Assembly: GCA_902584685.1 (NCBI GenBank)
Contig: CACIAP010000004.1
Location: 1 to 64,000 of the forward strand
Length of the DNA: 64,000 nucleotides
Reading direction: 5' to 3'
Source of the DNA: an uncultured Pelagibacteraceae bacterium
GTDB lineage: Bacteria; Pseudomonadota; Alphaproteobacteria; Pelagibacterales; Pelagibacteraceae
How positions within the stretch are numbered: position 1 is the first letter of the stretch; every line of letters begins with the position of its first letter. A program made the position numbers and the translations under genes. The notes beneath the pieces are model-generated. The model was not told the DNA's origin and made no database searches. It worked only from the letters and a program-made list of their open reading frames with translations. Of this stretch, positions 35,564-44,214 are shown piece by piece.

Positions 35564-36481
35564 TCTTTCAAAAACTTTCTCTGCACTTAAATTTTTCAAG
35601 TCGCTCACTTGAATTGCTTTGAAATTTTCCCTCTCAATACTTACTTTGTGAGCTGTAGTATGACTGCCAAACAACGACAGACCTTTAACATCCAAATGTG
35701 CTGCCATATGTGCAGGACCTGTATCATTAGCAACAACAAATTTACTTCTCTTTATTAAACCTGCAAGTTCCGAAATAGAAATAGCTTTATCTTCTTTTAG
35801 AATAGAAACAGCATCTAGCTTTTTGGCTTTTTCTATTTCATCAGGGCCAGGAGCTATCACTATTTTTAGATTAGGATGATTTTGTTTTATAAGTTTTATT
35901 AATTGATCGTAATATGGCCATTTCTTTTGCTGTAAATGCTCAGAGCAGAATGGAAATAACAATATATAATCAGATAAATTATATTTAGAAATAAGTTTAT
36001 CGATATTAGAACAAACCCAAGAAAAATCTGGCTTTAAAGTGTGAAATGTTTTTAAACCAGATATCTTTAATTGGTGATCAAATCTTTCTAATACTGGTTT
36101 TTTATCAAATTCTTTTTTAGTTTCATTTGCTGGAAGAGTAGTTTCTGAAGAAGACCATTTATAAGATCCTAAATTAGGAAATAAAATTTTTTTATAAAAT
36201 GAAGTCCTTGAGGAATTCTGTAGATCGTAGACCTTTGTAAACTTATTTTTTTTAATTTTTTTCATTAAAGAAAAAAGATATATCAAATTAAACCTGGACA
36301 ATCTTTTATCGACAATTACTTCTTTTATATTGGGATTTTTTTTAAAAAGATCTGAATATACGTGAGATGTTAATAAATAAATAAAATCATCTTTATGGTT
36401 GTCATAAATATCTTGAATTGCCCCACTCGCTTGAGCTATATCTCCTAGTGATCCATGCTTTATGATTAATATATTAGACAT
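35552..36481 (-). CDS. Glycosyltransferase family 9 (heptosyltransferase-like)
   Basis: This 309-residue GT9 member begins with NILIIKHGSLGDIAQASGAI, typical of LPS heptosyltransferases. VKGLSLFGSHTTAHK and FVVANDTGPAHMAAHL form the C-terminal ADP-sugar-binding site. It likely builds LPS core. It is divergent from the DUF6165 gene by 32 bases, and DUF6165 proteins frequently accompany such transferases. Confidence 0.9.
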   Translation of the reverse strand: MSNILIIKHGSLGDIAQASGAIQDIYDNHKDDFIYLLTSHVYSDLFKKNPNIKEVIVDKRLSRFNLIYLFSLMKKIKKNKFTKVYDLQNSSRTSFYKKILFPNLGSYKWSSSETTLPANETKKEFDKKPVLERFDHQLKISGLKTFHTLKPDFSWVCSNIDKLISKYNLSDYILLFPFCSEHLQQKKWPYYDQLIKLIKQNHPNLKIVIAPGPDEIEKAKKLDAVSILKEDKAISISELAGLIKRSKFVVANDTGPAHMAAHLDVKGLSLFGSHTTAHKVSIERENFKAIQVSDLKNLSAEKVFERLVL

Positions 36482-36513
36482 ATTTTTAACAATTTATCAC
36501 ACTATAAAATTTT

Positions 36514-36903
36514 ATGAATAAAATATTAGTTGAAGTATCTGTTGGTGAGTTATTAGATAAATTAACTATCCTTGAAATCAAAAAAGACAAAATCAAAGAC
36601 GCAGAAAAGTTAAAATTCATAAATTTAGAATATGATTCTTTAAAGGAACAATATGATAAAAATGTGAAAGTTGATGAAAAGATAAAGAGTTTATTCTCTG
36701 AATTAAAAGAAATAAATGCAAAACTGTGGGATATTGAGGATAATAAAAGACAATGCGAAAAGGATTCAAAATTCGATGATCATTTCATTTTATTATCAAG
36801 AGAGATCCACTTCTTAAACGACAAACGAGCAAGTATTAAGTTAGAAATAAATAATCACACTGGATCTAAGATCAAAGAGATTAAAGAGTATACTAAATAT
36901 TAA
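36514..36903 (+). CDS. DUF6165 family protein
   Basis: This 129-residue protein starts with ILVEVSVGELLDKLTILEIK, the hallmark of DUF6165. The rest is predicted helical and highly charged, perhaps a coiled coil (DEKIKSLFSELKEINAKLWDIED). DUF6165 has no known biochemical activity; family members are commonly in LPS or capsule gene neighbourhoods, as here next to GT9. Its stop abuts the stop of the convergent polyamine gene with no spacer. Confidence 0.8.
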   Translation: MNKILVEVSVGELLDKLTILEIKKDKIKDAEKLKFINLEYDSLKEQYDKNVKVDEKIKSLFSELKEINAKLWDIEDNKRQCEKDSKFDDHFILLSREIHFLNDKRASIKLEINNHTGSKIKEIKEYTKY

Positions 36904-37944
36904 TTATTTATTTAGAGAAGATGCAAAATTCCAAGAACAATCAAAGCTTGGAATATAAACTCTATCTAAGGATGTATTTCCAAAACTTTTTTCAAAAAGA
37001 TTTAACCATTTATCAACTTGCTTAGGTTTTTTATCTTGGCTTCCAACTTGTGCAGTTATAGTTCCATTTGGTTTGAGAATTCTTTTTAAAGATTTGATAT
37101 TTTTTGCAGCTAAATCAATACAATACTGATCATCGTTTAGGTCTACATAAATTTTATCATACTTGTTGTCTTCAACTGATTTAATACTTTCAAATGCATC
37201 TCCCCATACACACTGCACATGATTTTTTGTTGTTGCTTTCTTACCTACCTTAGATAAATATTTTTCACACATTGTTACAACTTCGGGGTCTAACTCATAC
37301 CAATCAATTAATTTAAAACCTTTAGAAATACATTCTCTTGCAACTCCTCCATCCCCACCACCAATAATTGCAGTTTTATCATTTGATGGATTAAGTTTTA
37401 AACCAGAGTTAACAAATGTGGAGCTGTACAAGTGTTCATCATTTTCTGCCACTTGAAGTTCACCATCGATAAAAAGAGATTTACCAAACTGTTCTAAATC
37501 TAATATTTCAATATTTTGACCTACTTTTGAGGTAAAGTTTTCTAAAACATCTTTTACCATGTAGTATTTTTTTAAACCTGGTGAGCTATAAATATCGTCA
37601 TAATAACTTATGGTATCTCTATTAAACTCTTTTTTAACAATTCTTTTATGTTTGATTTCTTTTTTTAAAATATCATATGCAACATTAGGATTTACTTTTC
37701 CACACGTAAAAAAATCAAAACTTATAATTCCTCTTTCTGGGAAAGTATGAAAGCTAATGTGACTTTCTGCTAATAAGGCTACAAGAGTTAAACCTTGTGG
37801 TTCGAATTTATACTTTGAAATCTCTAGAACAGTTACCTTTGCCTTCTTTGATATCTTGTAGACTAGTTTTTCAAAAAACTTTGGTTCGTACTCTTTTTCA
37901 GTACCTATTATATCTAAAGTAACGTGCTCCCCAACTTTCGTCAT
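36904..37944 (-). CDS. speE: AdoMet decarboxylase - spermidine (aminopropyl)synthase fusion
   Basis: Two enzymes of polyamine synthesis are fused in 346 residues. Residues 1-115 are a prokaryotic AdoMet decarboxylase: the self-cleavage pair Glu60-Ser61 yields the pyruvoyl group, followed by H66 and C81 in SHISFHTFPERG...FFTCG. Residues 120-346 are an aminopropyltransferase with GGGDGG at 195-200, ELDPEV at 217-222 and the acidic pair D268 and D271. Decarboxylated AdoMet could pass straight to the second domain, giving a polyamine and 5'-methylthioadenosine. The usual DSSDPxGP gate after the catalytic Asp reads DLNDDQYC, so the amine acceptor may not be putrescine. It is the last gene of an operon recycling that by-product. 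Confidence 0.88.
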   Translation of the reverse strand: MTKVGEHVTLDIIGTEKEYEPKFFEKLVYKISKKAKVTVLEISKYKFEPQGLTLVALLAESHISFHTFPERGIISFDFFTCGKVNPNVAYDILKKEIKHKRIVKKEFNRDTISYYDDIYSSPGLKKYYMVKDVLENFTSKVGQNIEILDLEQFGKSLFIDGELQVAENDEHLYSSTFVNSGLKLNPSNDKTAIIGGGDGGVARECISKGFKLIDWYELDPEVVTMCEKYLSKVGKKATTKNHVQCVWGDAFESIKSVEDNKYDKIYVDLNDDQYCIDLAAKNIKSLKRILKPNGTITAQVGSQDKKPKQVDKWLNLFEKSFGNTSLDRVYIPSFDCSWNFASSLNK

Positions 37945-37950
37945 AAAAAG

Positions 37951-38598
37951 TTATCCTTTTTTATAGTTTTTAACTTTTTCCAAAATAATATCCATCTCAC
38001 TTGATGAAAGAATTTTAGGTTCTCCTAACTTTATTGCATTTATGTATTGATGGCAAATATTTTCAACTTCTTCTGCAAGTTCGAAAGCCGAGTTCAAGTT
38101 ATCCCCATAAGCAACTTGACCGTGATTAGACATCAAGCATGCTTTTCTATTTTGTAATGCCTCAATAATATTGTCAGATAGTTCTTGTGTTCCAAAAGTT
38201 GCATACTTTGCACACTTTATGTTGTCTCCTCCAGCTAATGCTATCATGTAATGAAAAGCTGGAATGTCTTTATTGTGTGCAGATACAGCTGTTGCGTGTG
38301 GTGAATGAGCATGAACGACGGCTTTTGCATCAGCCTTCTTTAAATAAATATCTTTATGAAATCTCCATTCCGAAGAAGGCTGCAAACCTTTTTCATCATA
38401 TCTCCCCTCTAAAGATACAAAGACGATATCATCAGCTTTTAAACTGTCGTATTTTTTGCCTGATGGAGTAATTAAAAACCCCTCTTCATTATTATTCTGA
38501 GCTTTAAGTGAAATATTTCCTGATCTTAACGGAGATAAATTTGTACTATTTAGTTTTTGTGCAAATTTTATTATTTCTTCTCTACTCTTAACGTCCAT
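37951..38598 (-). CDS. Class II aldolase, fuculose-phosphate-aldolase-like (probable 5-(methylthio)ribulose-1-phosphate aldolase)
   Basis: This 215-residue Zn-dependent aldolase/adducin protein closely follows the FucA pattern: RSGNISLK, PSSEWRFH with catalytic E77, HAHSPH giving Zn ligands H96 and H98, NHG giving H159, and HYMIALAGG and YATFGTQELS segments. It lies 6 bases upstream of the fusion gene and after mtnA, so its likely substrate is methylthioribulose 1-phosphate (or the 5-deoxy analogue), giving DHAP and a two-carbon aldehyde. The alternative MtnB dehydratase is less similar, and no mtnC or mtnD is seen nearby. The function is an inference from context and FucA-type residues. Confidence 0.75.
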   Translation of the reverse strand: MDVKSREEIIKFAQKLNSTNLSPLRSGNISLKAQNNNEEGFLITPSGKKYDSLKADDIVFVSLEGRYDEKGLQPSSEWRFHKDIYLKKADAKAVVHAHSPHATAVSAHNKDIPAFHYMIALAGGDNIKCAKYATFGTQELSDNIIEALQNRKACLMSNHGQVAYGDNLNSAFELAEEVENICHQYINAIKLGEPKILSSSEMDIILEKVKNYKKG

Positions 38599-38911
38599 AA
38601 TTTTTTAAATATTTTAAAAATAAATACCCAAAAATTAGACCTACGCCTATTAGAATATACTGGTAAAGCTTTAATAATAAAAACTGTGGTGGAAGCTCAC
38701 TTTCATAAGGGTTCTGCATAAAAAAGTTTTTTGAACCGTCTTCATACAAATCAACAGGTCCAATAACTAAATAAATTCCATAAATTGCAATATAAATACA
38801 TGGTGCTAAAGAAATATAAATTAATGTCTTATTATTCTTAACAATACTTAACCAGTTAGCTGAAACTCCAACTAATAGAAGACAAACAAGTGATAAAATA
38901 AGTGGGTTCAT
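38588..38911 (-). CDS. Small three-helix membrane protein within the MTA operon
   Basis: I do not recognise this 107-residue protein. Three hydrophobic segments are visible, about residues 4-22, 30-53 and 82-101, separated by short polar loops; a conserved-looking YEDGSKNFFMQNPYESELPP loop joins the last two. It overlaps mtnA by 4 bases (ATGA) and the aldolase gene by 11, so it is firmly part of the operon. A role in moving a pathway intermediate or the volatile methylthio product across the membrane is possible but unsupported. Confidence 0.75.
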   Translation of the reverse strand: MNPLILSLVCLLLVGVSANWLSIVKNNKTLIYISLAPCIYIAIYGIYLVIGPVDLYEDGSKNFFMQNPYESELPPQFLLLKLYQYILIGVGLIFGYLFLKYLKNYGR

Positions 38912-39978
38912 TTAAATAAATTTTTTAATCCTTTTTCTGATGCTTCACAAATACCTTTTTCTGTTATTAAACCAGTTATATATTTTGCTGGTGTAACATC
39001 AAATGCTAAATTCATAGCCTTACTTTTATTTGGGTATATCTGTACTTTTTTTACTTTTCCATTTTCATCAACCCCTTCAATTTTTGATAACTCATCTGAA
39101 CTTCTTTCTTCAATTGGAATATCTTTAGAATTTTTAATTTTCCAATCAATAGTTGAACTTGGTAATGCTACATAAAATGGAACATTATTATCTTTTGCAG
39201 CGAGTGCTTTTAGATAAGTTCCTACTTTATTACATACATCGCCATTAGATAAAGTGCGGTCAGTTCCAACTATACACATATCAACTTGTCCCTTTTGCAT
39301 TAAAATTCCACCAGTGTTATCTGCAATAATTGTATTTTTAATCCCCTCTTCATTTAATTCATACGATGTTAAGTTTGCTCCTTGGTTTCTAGGTCTTGTT
39401 TCATCTGCCCAAACATGAACAGGAATTCCTTTCTTGTGTGCATGATAAATTGGTGATGTAGCTGTGCCCCAATTAATTGTTGCAAGCCATCCAGCGTTAC
39501 AGTGAGTTAAGATATTTACTGTATCTTTTTTTTTATTATAAATTTCCTCAATAATCTTAAGACCATTCAATCCTATGTTTTCACAAAACTTTATATCTTC
39601 TTCACAAATTTCTTTTGCTTCGTTAAGTGCTATTTCTAAAATCTTATTACTATTAACACCATATAATTTATTAATCATTCTATCTGCAGCCCATTTTAAA
39701 TTAATTGCAGTGGGTCTTGATTTTATCAAGTCATCAGCTGATTTTTTTAAATAAGATTGATCATTATTTTCTAATATTGCTAATACTAAACCATATGCAG
39801 CCGTAGCACCTATCAATGGGGCGCCTCTTACTTCCATTGTTTTAATGGCATTGATTGCTTCTTTAACAGTTTTTAAATCTTTTATTACGAATTTATGTGG
39901 AAGCTTTGTTTGATCAATTATTTTTACTACATTGTTTTCAAACCAGATTGTGCGGTGTTCTTTACCTTCAATTTTCAT
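38908..39978 (-). CDS. mtnA: Methylthioribose-1-phosphate isomerase
   Basis: This 356-residue eIF2B-alpha-like isomerase converts 5-methylthioribose 1-phosphate to methylthioribulose 1-phosphate. Motifs include KTMEVRGAPLIGATAAYGL, ILTHCNAGWLATINWGTA with the catalytic Cys, VWADETRPRNQGA, and the catalytic Asp in CIVGTDRTLSNGDVCNKVGTYLKA. Overlaps of 4 bases with mtnP before it and the membrane-protein gene after it show tight coupling. Confidence 0.96.
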   Translation of the reverse strand: MKIEGKEHRTIWFENNVVKIIDQTKLPHKFVIKDLKTVKEAINAIKTMEVRGAPLIGATAAYGLVLAILENNDQSYLKKSADDLIKSRPTAINLKWAADRMINKLYGVNSNKILEIALNEAKEICEEDIKFCENIGLNGLKIIEEIYNKKKDTVNILTHCNAGWLATINWGTATSPIYHAHKKGIPVHVWADETRPRNQGANLTSYELNEEGIKNTIIADNTGGILMQKGQVDMCIVGTDRTLSNGDVCNKVGTYLKALAAKDNNVPFYVALPSSTIDWKIKNSKDIPIEERSSDELSKIEGVDENGKVKKVQIYPNKSKAMNLAFDVTPAKYITGLITEKGICEASEKGLKNLFK

Positions 39979-40847
39979 TTATTTAAAACTCTACCTGCAA
40001 CTGTTCTTAATTTATCTTTGGTTTTTTGTGTTCTTTTTTCTGGTGCCGTTATAATGGCTACATCTAAACAATTATTAGTTGGATCTTTGGGATCAATATG
40101 TTTTTCAAAATTTTCTATAAGATTTTTAATCATATTCTTAGCCTTTGCGGCATTACCTAAAAGAACTTTTATTACTTGCTGAACATCAACATTTTCATGG
40201 TCTGGATGCCAGCAATCATAATCTGTAACCATAGACACAGACGCGTATCTTATTTCAGCCTCTCTAGCTAATTTTGCCTCTGGCATGTTGGTCATTCCAA
40301 TTACATCTGCTTTCCAAGATCTATACAAATTGGACTCTGCTAAAGTAGAAAACTGAGGGCCTTCCATAACTATATAAGTGCCTCCTCTTTGATAATCTAT
40401 TTTTTCCTTTTTGATAGAATCTTCGCAAGCATTCATTAATCCAGTTGAGGTTGGGTGTGCCATTGATACATGAGCAACAATTTCATCTTCAAAAAAAGTT
40501 TTATTTCTCACAAAAGTTCTATCAATAAATTGATCAACTATTACAAATTTTCCTGGAGGTAAATTTTCTTTAAGAGATCCTACAGCAGAAATAGAGACAA
40601 TGTCAGTAACCTCAAGTTGTTTAAGAGCATCAATATTTGCTCTGAAATTTATATTGGATGGATTAATAAAATGACCTCTACCGTGTCTTGGCAAAAAATA
40701 AACCTCTTTATTTTTGTAATTAGTTTTTATAATTTTATCTGAAGGTTCACCCCAGGGTGTATTTATGTCTAATAACTCTCTGTCTTTAAATTCCTCAACA
40801 TCATACAATCCACTTCCACCGATAATAGCCAATTTATTGTTTGCCAT
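39975..40847 (-). CDS. mtnP: 5'-methylthioadenosine phosphorylase
   Basis: This 290-residue purine-nucleoside-phosphorylase-family enzyme splits methylthioadenosine with phosphate into adenine and 5-methylthioribose 1-phosphate. It shows LAIIGGSGLYDVEEF, the phosphate loop LPRHGRGH, TYIVMEGPQFSTLAES and IGMTNMPEAKLAREAEI, then the base-site Asp in TDYDCWHPDHE. It is the first gene of the five-gene minus-strand operon and lies 41 bases from the divergent apt gene, whose product reuses the released adenine. Confidence 0.95.
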   Translation of the reverse strand: MANNKLAIIGGSGLYDVEEFKDRELLDINTPWGEPSDKIIKTNYKNKEVYFLPRHGRGHFINPSNINFRANIDALKQLEVTDIVSISAVGSLKENLPPGKFVIVDQFIDRTFVRNKTFFEDEIVAHVSMAHPTSTGLMNACEDSIKKEKIDYQRGGTYIVMEGPQFSTLAESNLYRSWKADVIGMTNMPEAKLAREAEIRYASVSMVTDYDCWHPDHENVDVQQVIKVLLGNAAKAKNMIKNLIENFEKHIDPKDPTNNCLDVAIITAPEKRTQKTKDKLRTVAGRVLNK

Positions 40848-40888
40848 ATTTAAAAGATAGTTTATTTAATAATATAACGCAAATTTAA

Positions 40889-41416
40889 ATGGATTTAAAA
40901 AAGTTTATAAGATCAATCCCTGATTATCCAAAGAAGGGGATTTTATTTAGGGACATTACAACTTTAATTAAAGACGAAAAAGCTTTTGAGGAAACAATTA
41001 ATCAAATAGTTGAGAGATCAACAAAATTTAAATTCAATAAAATCGCAGCAATAGAGTCAAGGGGTTTTGTTTTTGCATCTGCTGTTTCATACATTCTTAA
41101 AAAACCTTTCATAATGTTAAGAAAAAAAAATAAATTACCTGCTGAGACTCACTCAGTAGATTTTGAACTAGAGTATGGAACTGCAACTATTGAGGTGCAC
41201 AGAGACTCGATAAATGAAAATGATACTGTTTTAATTATTGATGATTTAATTGCGACTGGGGGCACGGCTGAGGCAGCCTCAAGACTAATTGAAATTTCAA
41301 AAGGAAAAGTTAGCGCATTTATATTTGTTATAAATTTATTTGACTTAGGCGGTTCTGATAAATTAATAAAAAAAGGTTTTAAAGTTGAGAATCTTATTGA
41401 ATTCCCTGGTCATTAA
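40889..41416 (+). CDS. apt: Adenine phosphoribosyltransferase
   Basis: This 175-residue type I phosphoribosyltransferase joins adenine with PRPP to give AMP. It starts DLKKFIRSIPDYPKKGILFRDITTL, has AIESRGFVFAS, LRKKNKLPAET and the PRPP-binding VLIIDDLIATGGTA. Divergent placement beside mtnP makes the pairing logical: adenine from methylthioadenosine is salvaged. Its stop codon is interlocked (TTAA) with that of the convergent GT2 gene. Confidence 0.96.
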   Translation: MDLKKFIRSIPDYPKKGILFRDITTLIKDEKAFEETINQIVERSTKFKFNKIAAIESRGFVFASAVSYILKKPFIMLRKKNKLPAETHSVDFELEYGTATIEVHRDSINENDTVLIIDDLIATGGTAEAASRLIEISKGKVSAFIFVINLFDLGGSDKLIKKGFKVENLIEFPGH

Positions 41417-42276
41417 TTTATCAATGGCCTAAACCAAGATTGTCTACCCAACAAAGCATTAAAAATTCCTGACATTCTCATCTTATAGATATTTCTTTTT
41501 TTATTTAACATGAGCGTGTAAATTAAATATTTTAAAAAATTTACAAATAAATTTCCCAAACCTAAAGAAATCGAAATAAAAATTCCTCGATGTTTTTTAT
41601 TAAAATAAAGTTTTGACCACATCCAATGCCAGTTTCTTGAAAGCTCAATTTCTTCACTATATTTATCATCAACAGCTTTGGCTCCTAAATGATGAATCTT
41701 TGAGTTTTTTATTATAAATATTTTCCCATTTTTTTTTCTTGCTCTTAAACACAAATCCACATTTTCTAAATACATAAAAATTTTTTCATCAAAAAAAATA
41801 TTATCAGAAAAATTTTTTTTATTTATAATCATGGAGTAACCATCAATCTCTTCAACGTTCTTAATTATGTTGTTATCAATTGACTCATTGCTTTTATTTA
41901 TCTTGTAATTTGGAAAACTTGGATTGTCTGATATCGGTGAAAGAATAGCAAAATTTTTCAAATTAATAATTGCCCTATTAATATTTGAAAAGGTATCTTT
42001 GTTTAACAATACATCTGGATTTAAGACATAAACATATTGGGTATTAGATTTAATAATACCAAGATTATTGGCAGCTCCCATACCTATATTTGTGGATAAA
42101 ATTACTTTAGTGTTATCATAATTTTGCTCTAATTCTTTTTTTAATTCTTCATCAGATGAATTTTCAATTATTAATTTTTGAAAATTTTTCGGTAGAGAAT
42201 TTAAACAATTGTAGATTACATTTCTGCTGTTAAATGTGACTATTACAAAGGTTAGATTATTACTTGTAAATTCCAT
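41413..42276 (-). CDS. Glycosyltransferase family 2 (rhamnosyltransferase-like)
   Basis: This 287-residue GT-A enzyme has FVIVTFNSRNVIYNCLNSL, an ENSSDEELK strand, the IGMGAANNLGI motif, YVLNPDVLL with the DxD-like Asp, and IFMYLENVDLCLRARKK for acceptor/catalysis. The GAANNxGI and NPD pattern is common in rhamnosyltransferases (WbbL type), and divergent dTDP-rhamnose-like genes start 49 bases away, supporting rhamnose transfer. The C-terminus is basic and may associate with the membrane. Confidence 0.85.
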   Translation of the reverse strand: MEFTSNNLTFVIVTFNSRNVIYNCLNSLPKNFQKLIIENSSDEELKKELEQNYDNTKVILSTNIGMGAANNLGIIKSNTQYVYVLNPDVLLNKDTFSNINRAIINLKNFAILSPISDNPSFPNYKINKSNESIDNNIIKNVEEIDGYSMIINKKNFSDNIFFDEKIFMYLENVDLCLRARKKNGKIFIIKNSKIHHLGAKAVDDKYSEEIELSRNWHWMWSKLYFNKKHRGIFISISLGLGNLFVNFLKYLIYTLMLNKKRNIYKMRMSGIFNALLGRQSWFRPLIN

Positions 42277-42325
42277 GTGATAATGAAGTATACTTAAAAT
42301 AGCTATTGTTGTAAAAAAAAAAGTA

Positions 42326-43348
42326 ATGAAAAAAATTATTGTAACTGGTGGTTTAGGATTTATTGGCAGTAATCTAATAAAACTATTAATAAAGAAAAAA
42401 TATTTTATAATTAATGTTGATAAAATTAGTTATGCATCAAATTTTTATAATACAAAAGACTTTTCAAATAAAAAAAACTATAAATTTATTAAGCTAGACA
42501 TTAATAATAAATCAAAATTAAACAAAATTTTAAAGTTATATAAACCTATCGCTATATTTAATTTAGCCGCTGAAACACATGTTGATAGGTCTATTGATGC
42601 TCCTTCAGAGTTTATAAGAAGTAATATATTTGGTATATTCAATTTATTAGAAGCATTCAGGGAATATTCAAAAAAAAATAAAAAAACTAAACTAATTCAT
42701 ATTTCGACTGATGAAGTTTACGGGGATGTATTGAGGGGTCGAAGTAAAGAGACTGATCCATATAGACCAAGTTCGCCTTATGCTGCATCAAAAGCTTCAT
42801 CAGATCATTTGGTGTATTCTTACGTTAGAACTTTTAAGCTAAATGCAATTATAACGAACTGTTCTAATAATTACGGACCTCACCAACATCCTGAAAAACT
42901 AATTCCAAAACTAATTTATAATATAATTAATGATAAGCCTCTTCCTTTATATGGAAAAGGAAAAAATTCTCGAGAGTGGATATTTGTAGACGATCATTGT
43001 GAAGCTTTGTTTAAAGTATTTAAAAAAGGATCCAAAGGTGAATTTTATAATATTGGGTCTAGCATAAACAGTAGCAATTTAGATATTGCAAAACTTCTTA
43101 TTGATATTGCTAAAAAAAAAATAAGGTTAGGTAATAAAGTAAAGATAAAATTTGTGAAAGATAGACCTGGCCATGATTTAAGATACGCATTAGATAATAA
43201 AAAAATTTTAAAAAAACTTAAATGGAAATCCAGAATAAATCTTAAAAAAGGTTTAGAAAATACTTTTAGGTGGTATTTTGAAAATATGAAATACTATACT
43301 TCTTTAAAAAAAAAGGATATCACACAGAGACTTGGATTAGTAAAATGA
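42326..43348 (+). CDS. rfbB: dTDP-glucose 4,6-dehydratase
   Basis: This 340-residue extended SDR has the NAD motif VTGGLGFIGSNLIKLL, the LAAETHVDRSIDAP segment, the active-site STDEVYGDV and YAASKASSDHLV (YxxxK), and NNYGPHQHPEKLIPK. It turns dTDP-glucose into the 4-keto-6-deoxy sugar. Its stop overlaps the rfbA start by four bases. Lysine and AT content are high even for this genome. Confidence 0.95.
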   Translation: MKKIIVTGGLGFIGSNLIKLLIKKKYFIINVDKISYASNFYNTKDFSNKKNYKFIKLDINNKSKLNKILKLYKPIAIFNLAAETHVDRSIDAPSEFIRSNIFGIFNLLEAFREYSKKNKKTKLIHISTDEVYGDVLRGRSKETDPYRPSSPYAASKASSDHLVYSYVRTFKLNAIITNCSNNYGPHQHPEKLIPKLIYNIINDKPLPLYGKGKNSREWIFVDDHCEALFKVFKKGSKGEFYNIGSSINSSNLDIAKLLIDIAKKKIRLGNKVKIKFVKDRPGHDLRYALDNKKILKKLKWKSRINLKKGLENTFRWYFENMKYYTSLKKKDITQRLGLVK

Positions 43349-44211
43349 TAAACAAAGCAATTATTTTAGCTGGGGGGATGGGAACTCGAATGAGTCCATT
43401 AACAAAAGCAGTAAATAAACAGTTACTTCCAATCTATGATAAGCCTTTAATTTTTTATCCTCTTTCAATTTTGATGTTGGCAAAAATAAAGGACATATTA
43501 ATAATAGTTAATAAAGGACAATTAAATCAGTATAAAAAAATTTTACCAGATGGAAGACATCTTGGTATCAATATCACATATAAAGAACAAAATTACCCAA
43601 AAGGTCTTCCTGATGCATTCCTTCTGGGAGAAAAATTTATTAACAACAAAAATGTTGCATTAATTCTTGGAGATAATTTTTTCTACGGGCAAAACTTAAC
43701 TGCGAAACTGATTAATTGTACGAAAATTAAAAGTGGTGCAAAAGTAATTTTACATAAAGTAATTAAACCAGAGTTATTTGGAGTAGCCAAAACTTCTAAA
43801 TCAGGAAAAATAACTACAATAAAAGAAAAACCAAAAAAATTCATTTCTGATTTAGCTATCACAGGGTTATATTTTTTTGATAATAAAGTTGTTGAATATG
43901 CAAAAAAACTCAAACCTTCATCAAGAAATGAATTGGAGATCACTGACTTATTAAAAGTCTATTTAAGAAAAAAAAAATTAACATCAGACATACTTGGACG
44001 AGGTGGCGCTTGGTTAGATACCGGATCTATAGATGACTTTTATAAAACAAGTGCTTTTGTCTCAGCGATTGAAAATAGACAAGGTTTTAAGATTGCTTGT
44101 ATCGAAGAAATCGCCTTTAATAATAAGTGGATTGGGAGAAAAGAAATTTCAAAAGCGATCCAATTTTATGGTAAATGCGATTATACCAATTATTTAAAAA
44201 AATTAATTTAA
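43345..44211 (+). CDS. rfbA: Glucose-1-phosphate thymidylyltransferase
   Basis: This 288-residue nucleotidyltransferase makes dTDP-glucose. It contains AIILAGGMGTRMSPLTKAVNKQLLPIYDKPLI in order, ILGDNFFYG with metal-binding Asp, IKEKPKKF, and GGAWLDTGSIDDF. Compared with a typical G-T-R-L-P-L motif it has Met for Leu after GTR, a mild variation. Order rfbB-rfbA-rfbC-rfbD-like with overlaps implies one operon. Confidence 0.95.
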   Translation: MINKAIILAGGMGTRMSPLTKAVNKQLLPIYDKPLIFYPLSILMLAKIKDILIIVNKGQLNQYKKILPDGRHLGINITYKEQNYPKGLPDAFLLGEKFINNKNVALILGDNFFYGQNLTAKLINCTKIKSGAKVILHKVIKPELFGVAKTSKSGKITTIKEKPKKFISDLAITGLYFFDNKVVEYAKKLKPSSRNELEITDLLKVYLRKKKLTSDILGRGGAWLDTGSIDDFYKTSAFVSAIENRQGFKIACIEEIAFNNKWIGRKEISKAIQFYGKCDYTNYLKKLI

Positions 44212-44214
44212 TTA

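Noticed and set aside
37951-38598. Call of this aldolase as MtnB dehydratase
   Set aside because: FucA-specific segments (PSSEWRFH, HYMIA, YATFGT) and the absence of mtnC/mtnD argue against it, though only an assay would settle it.
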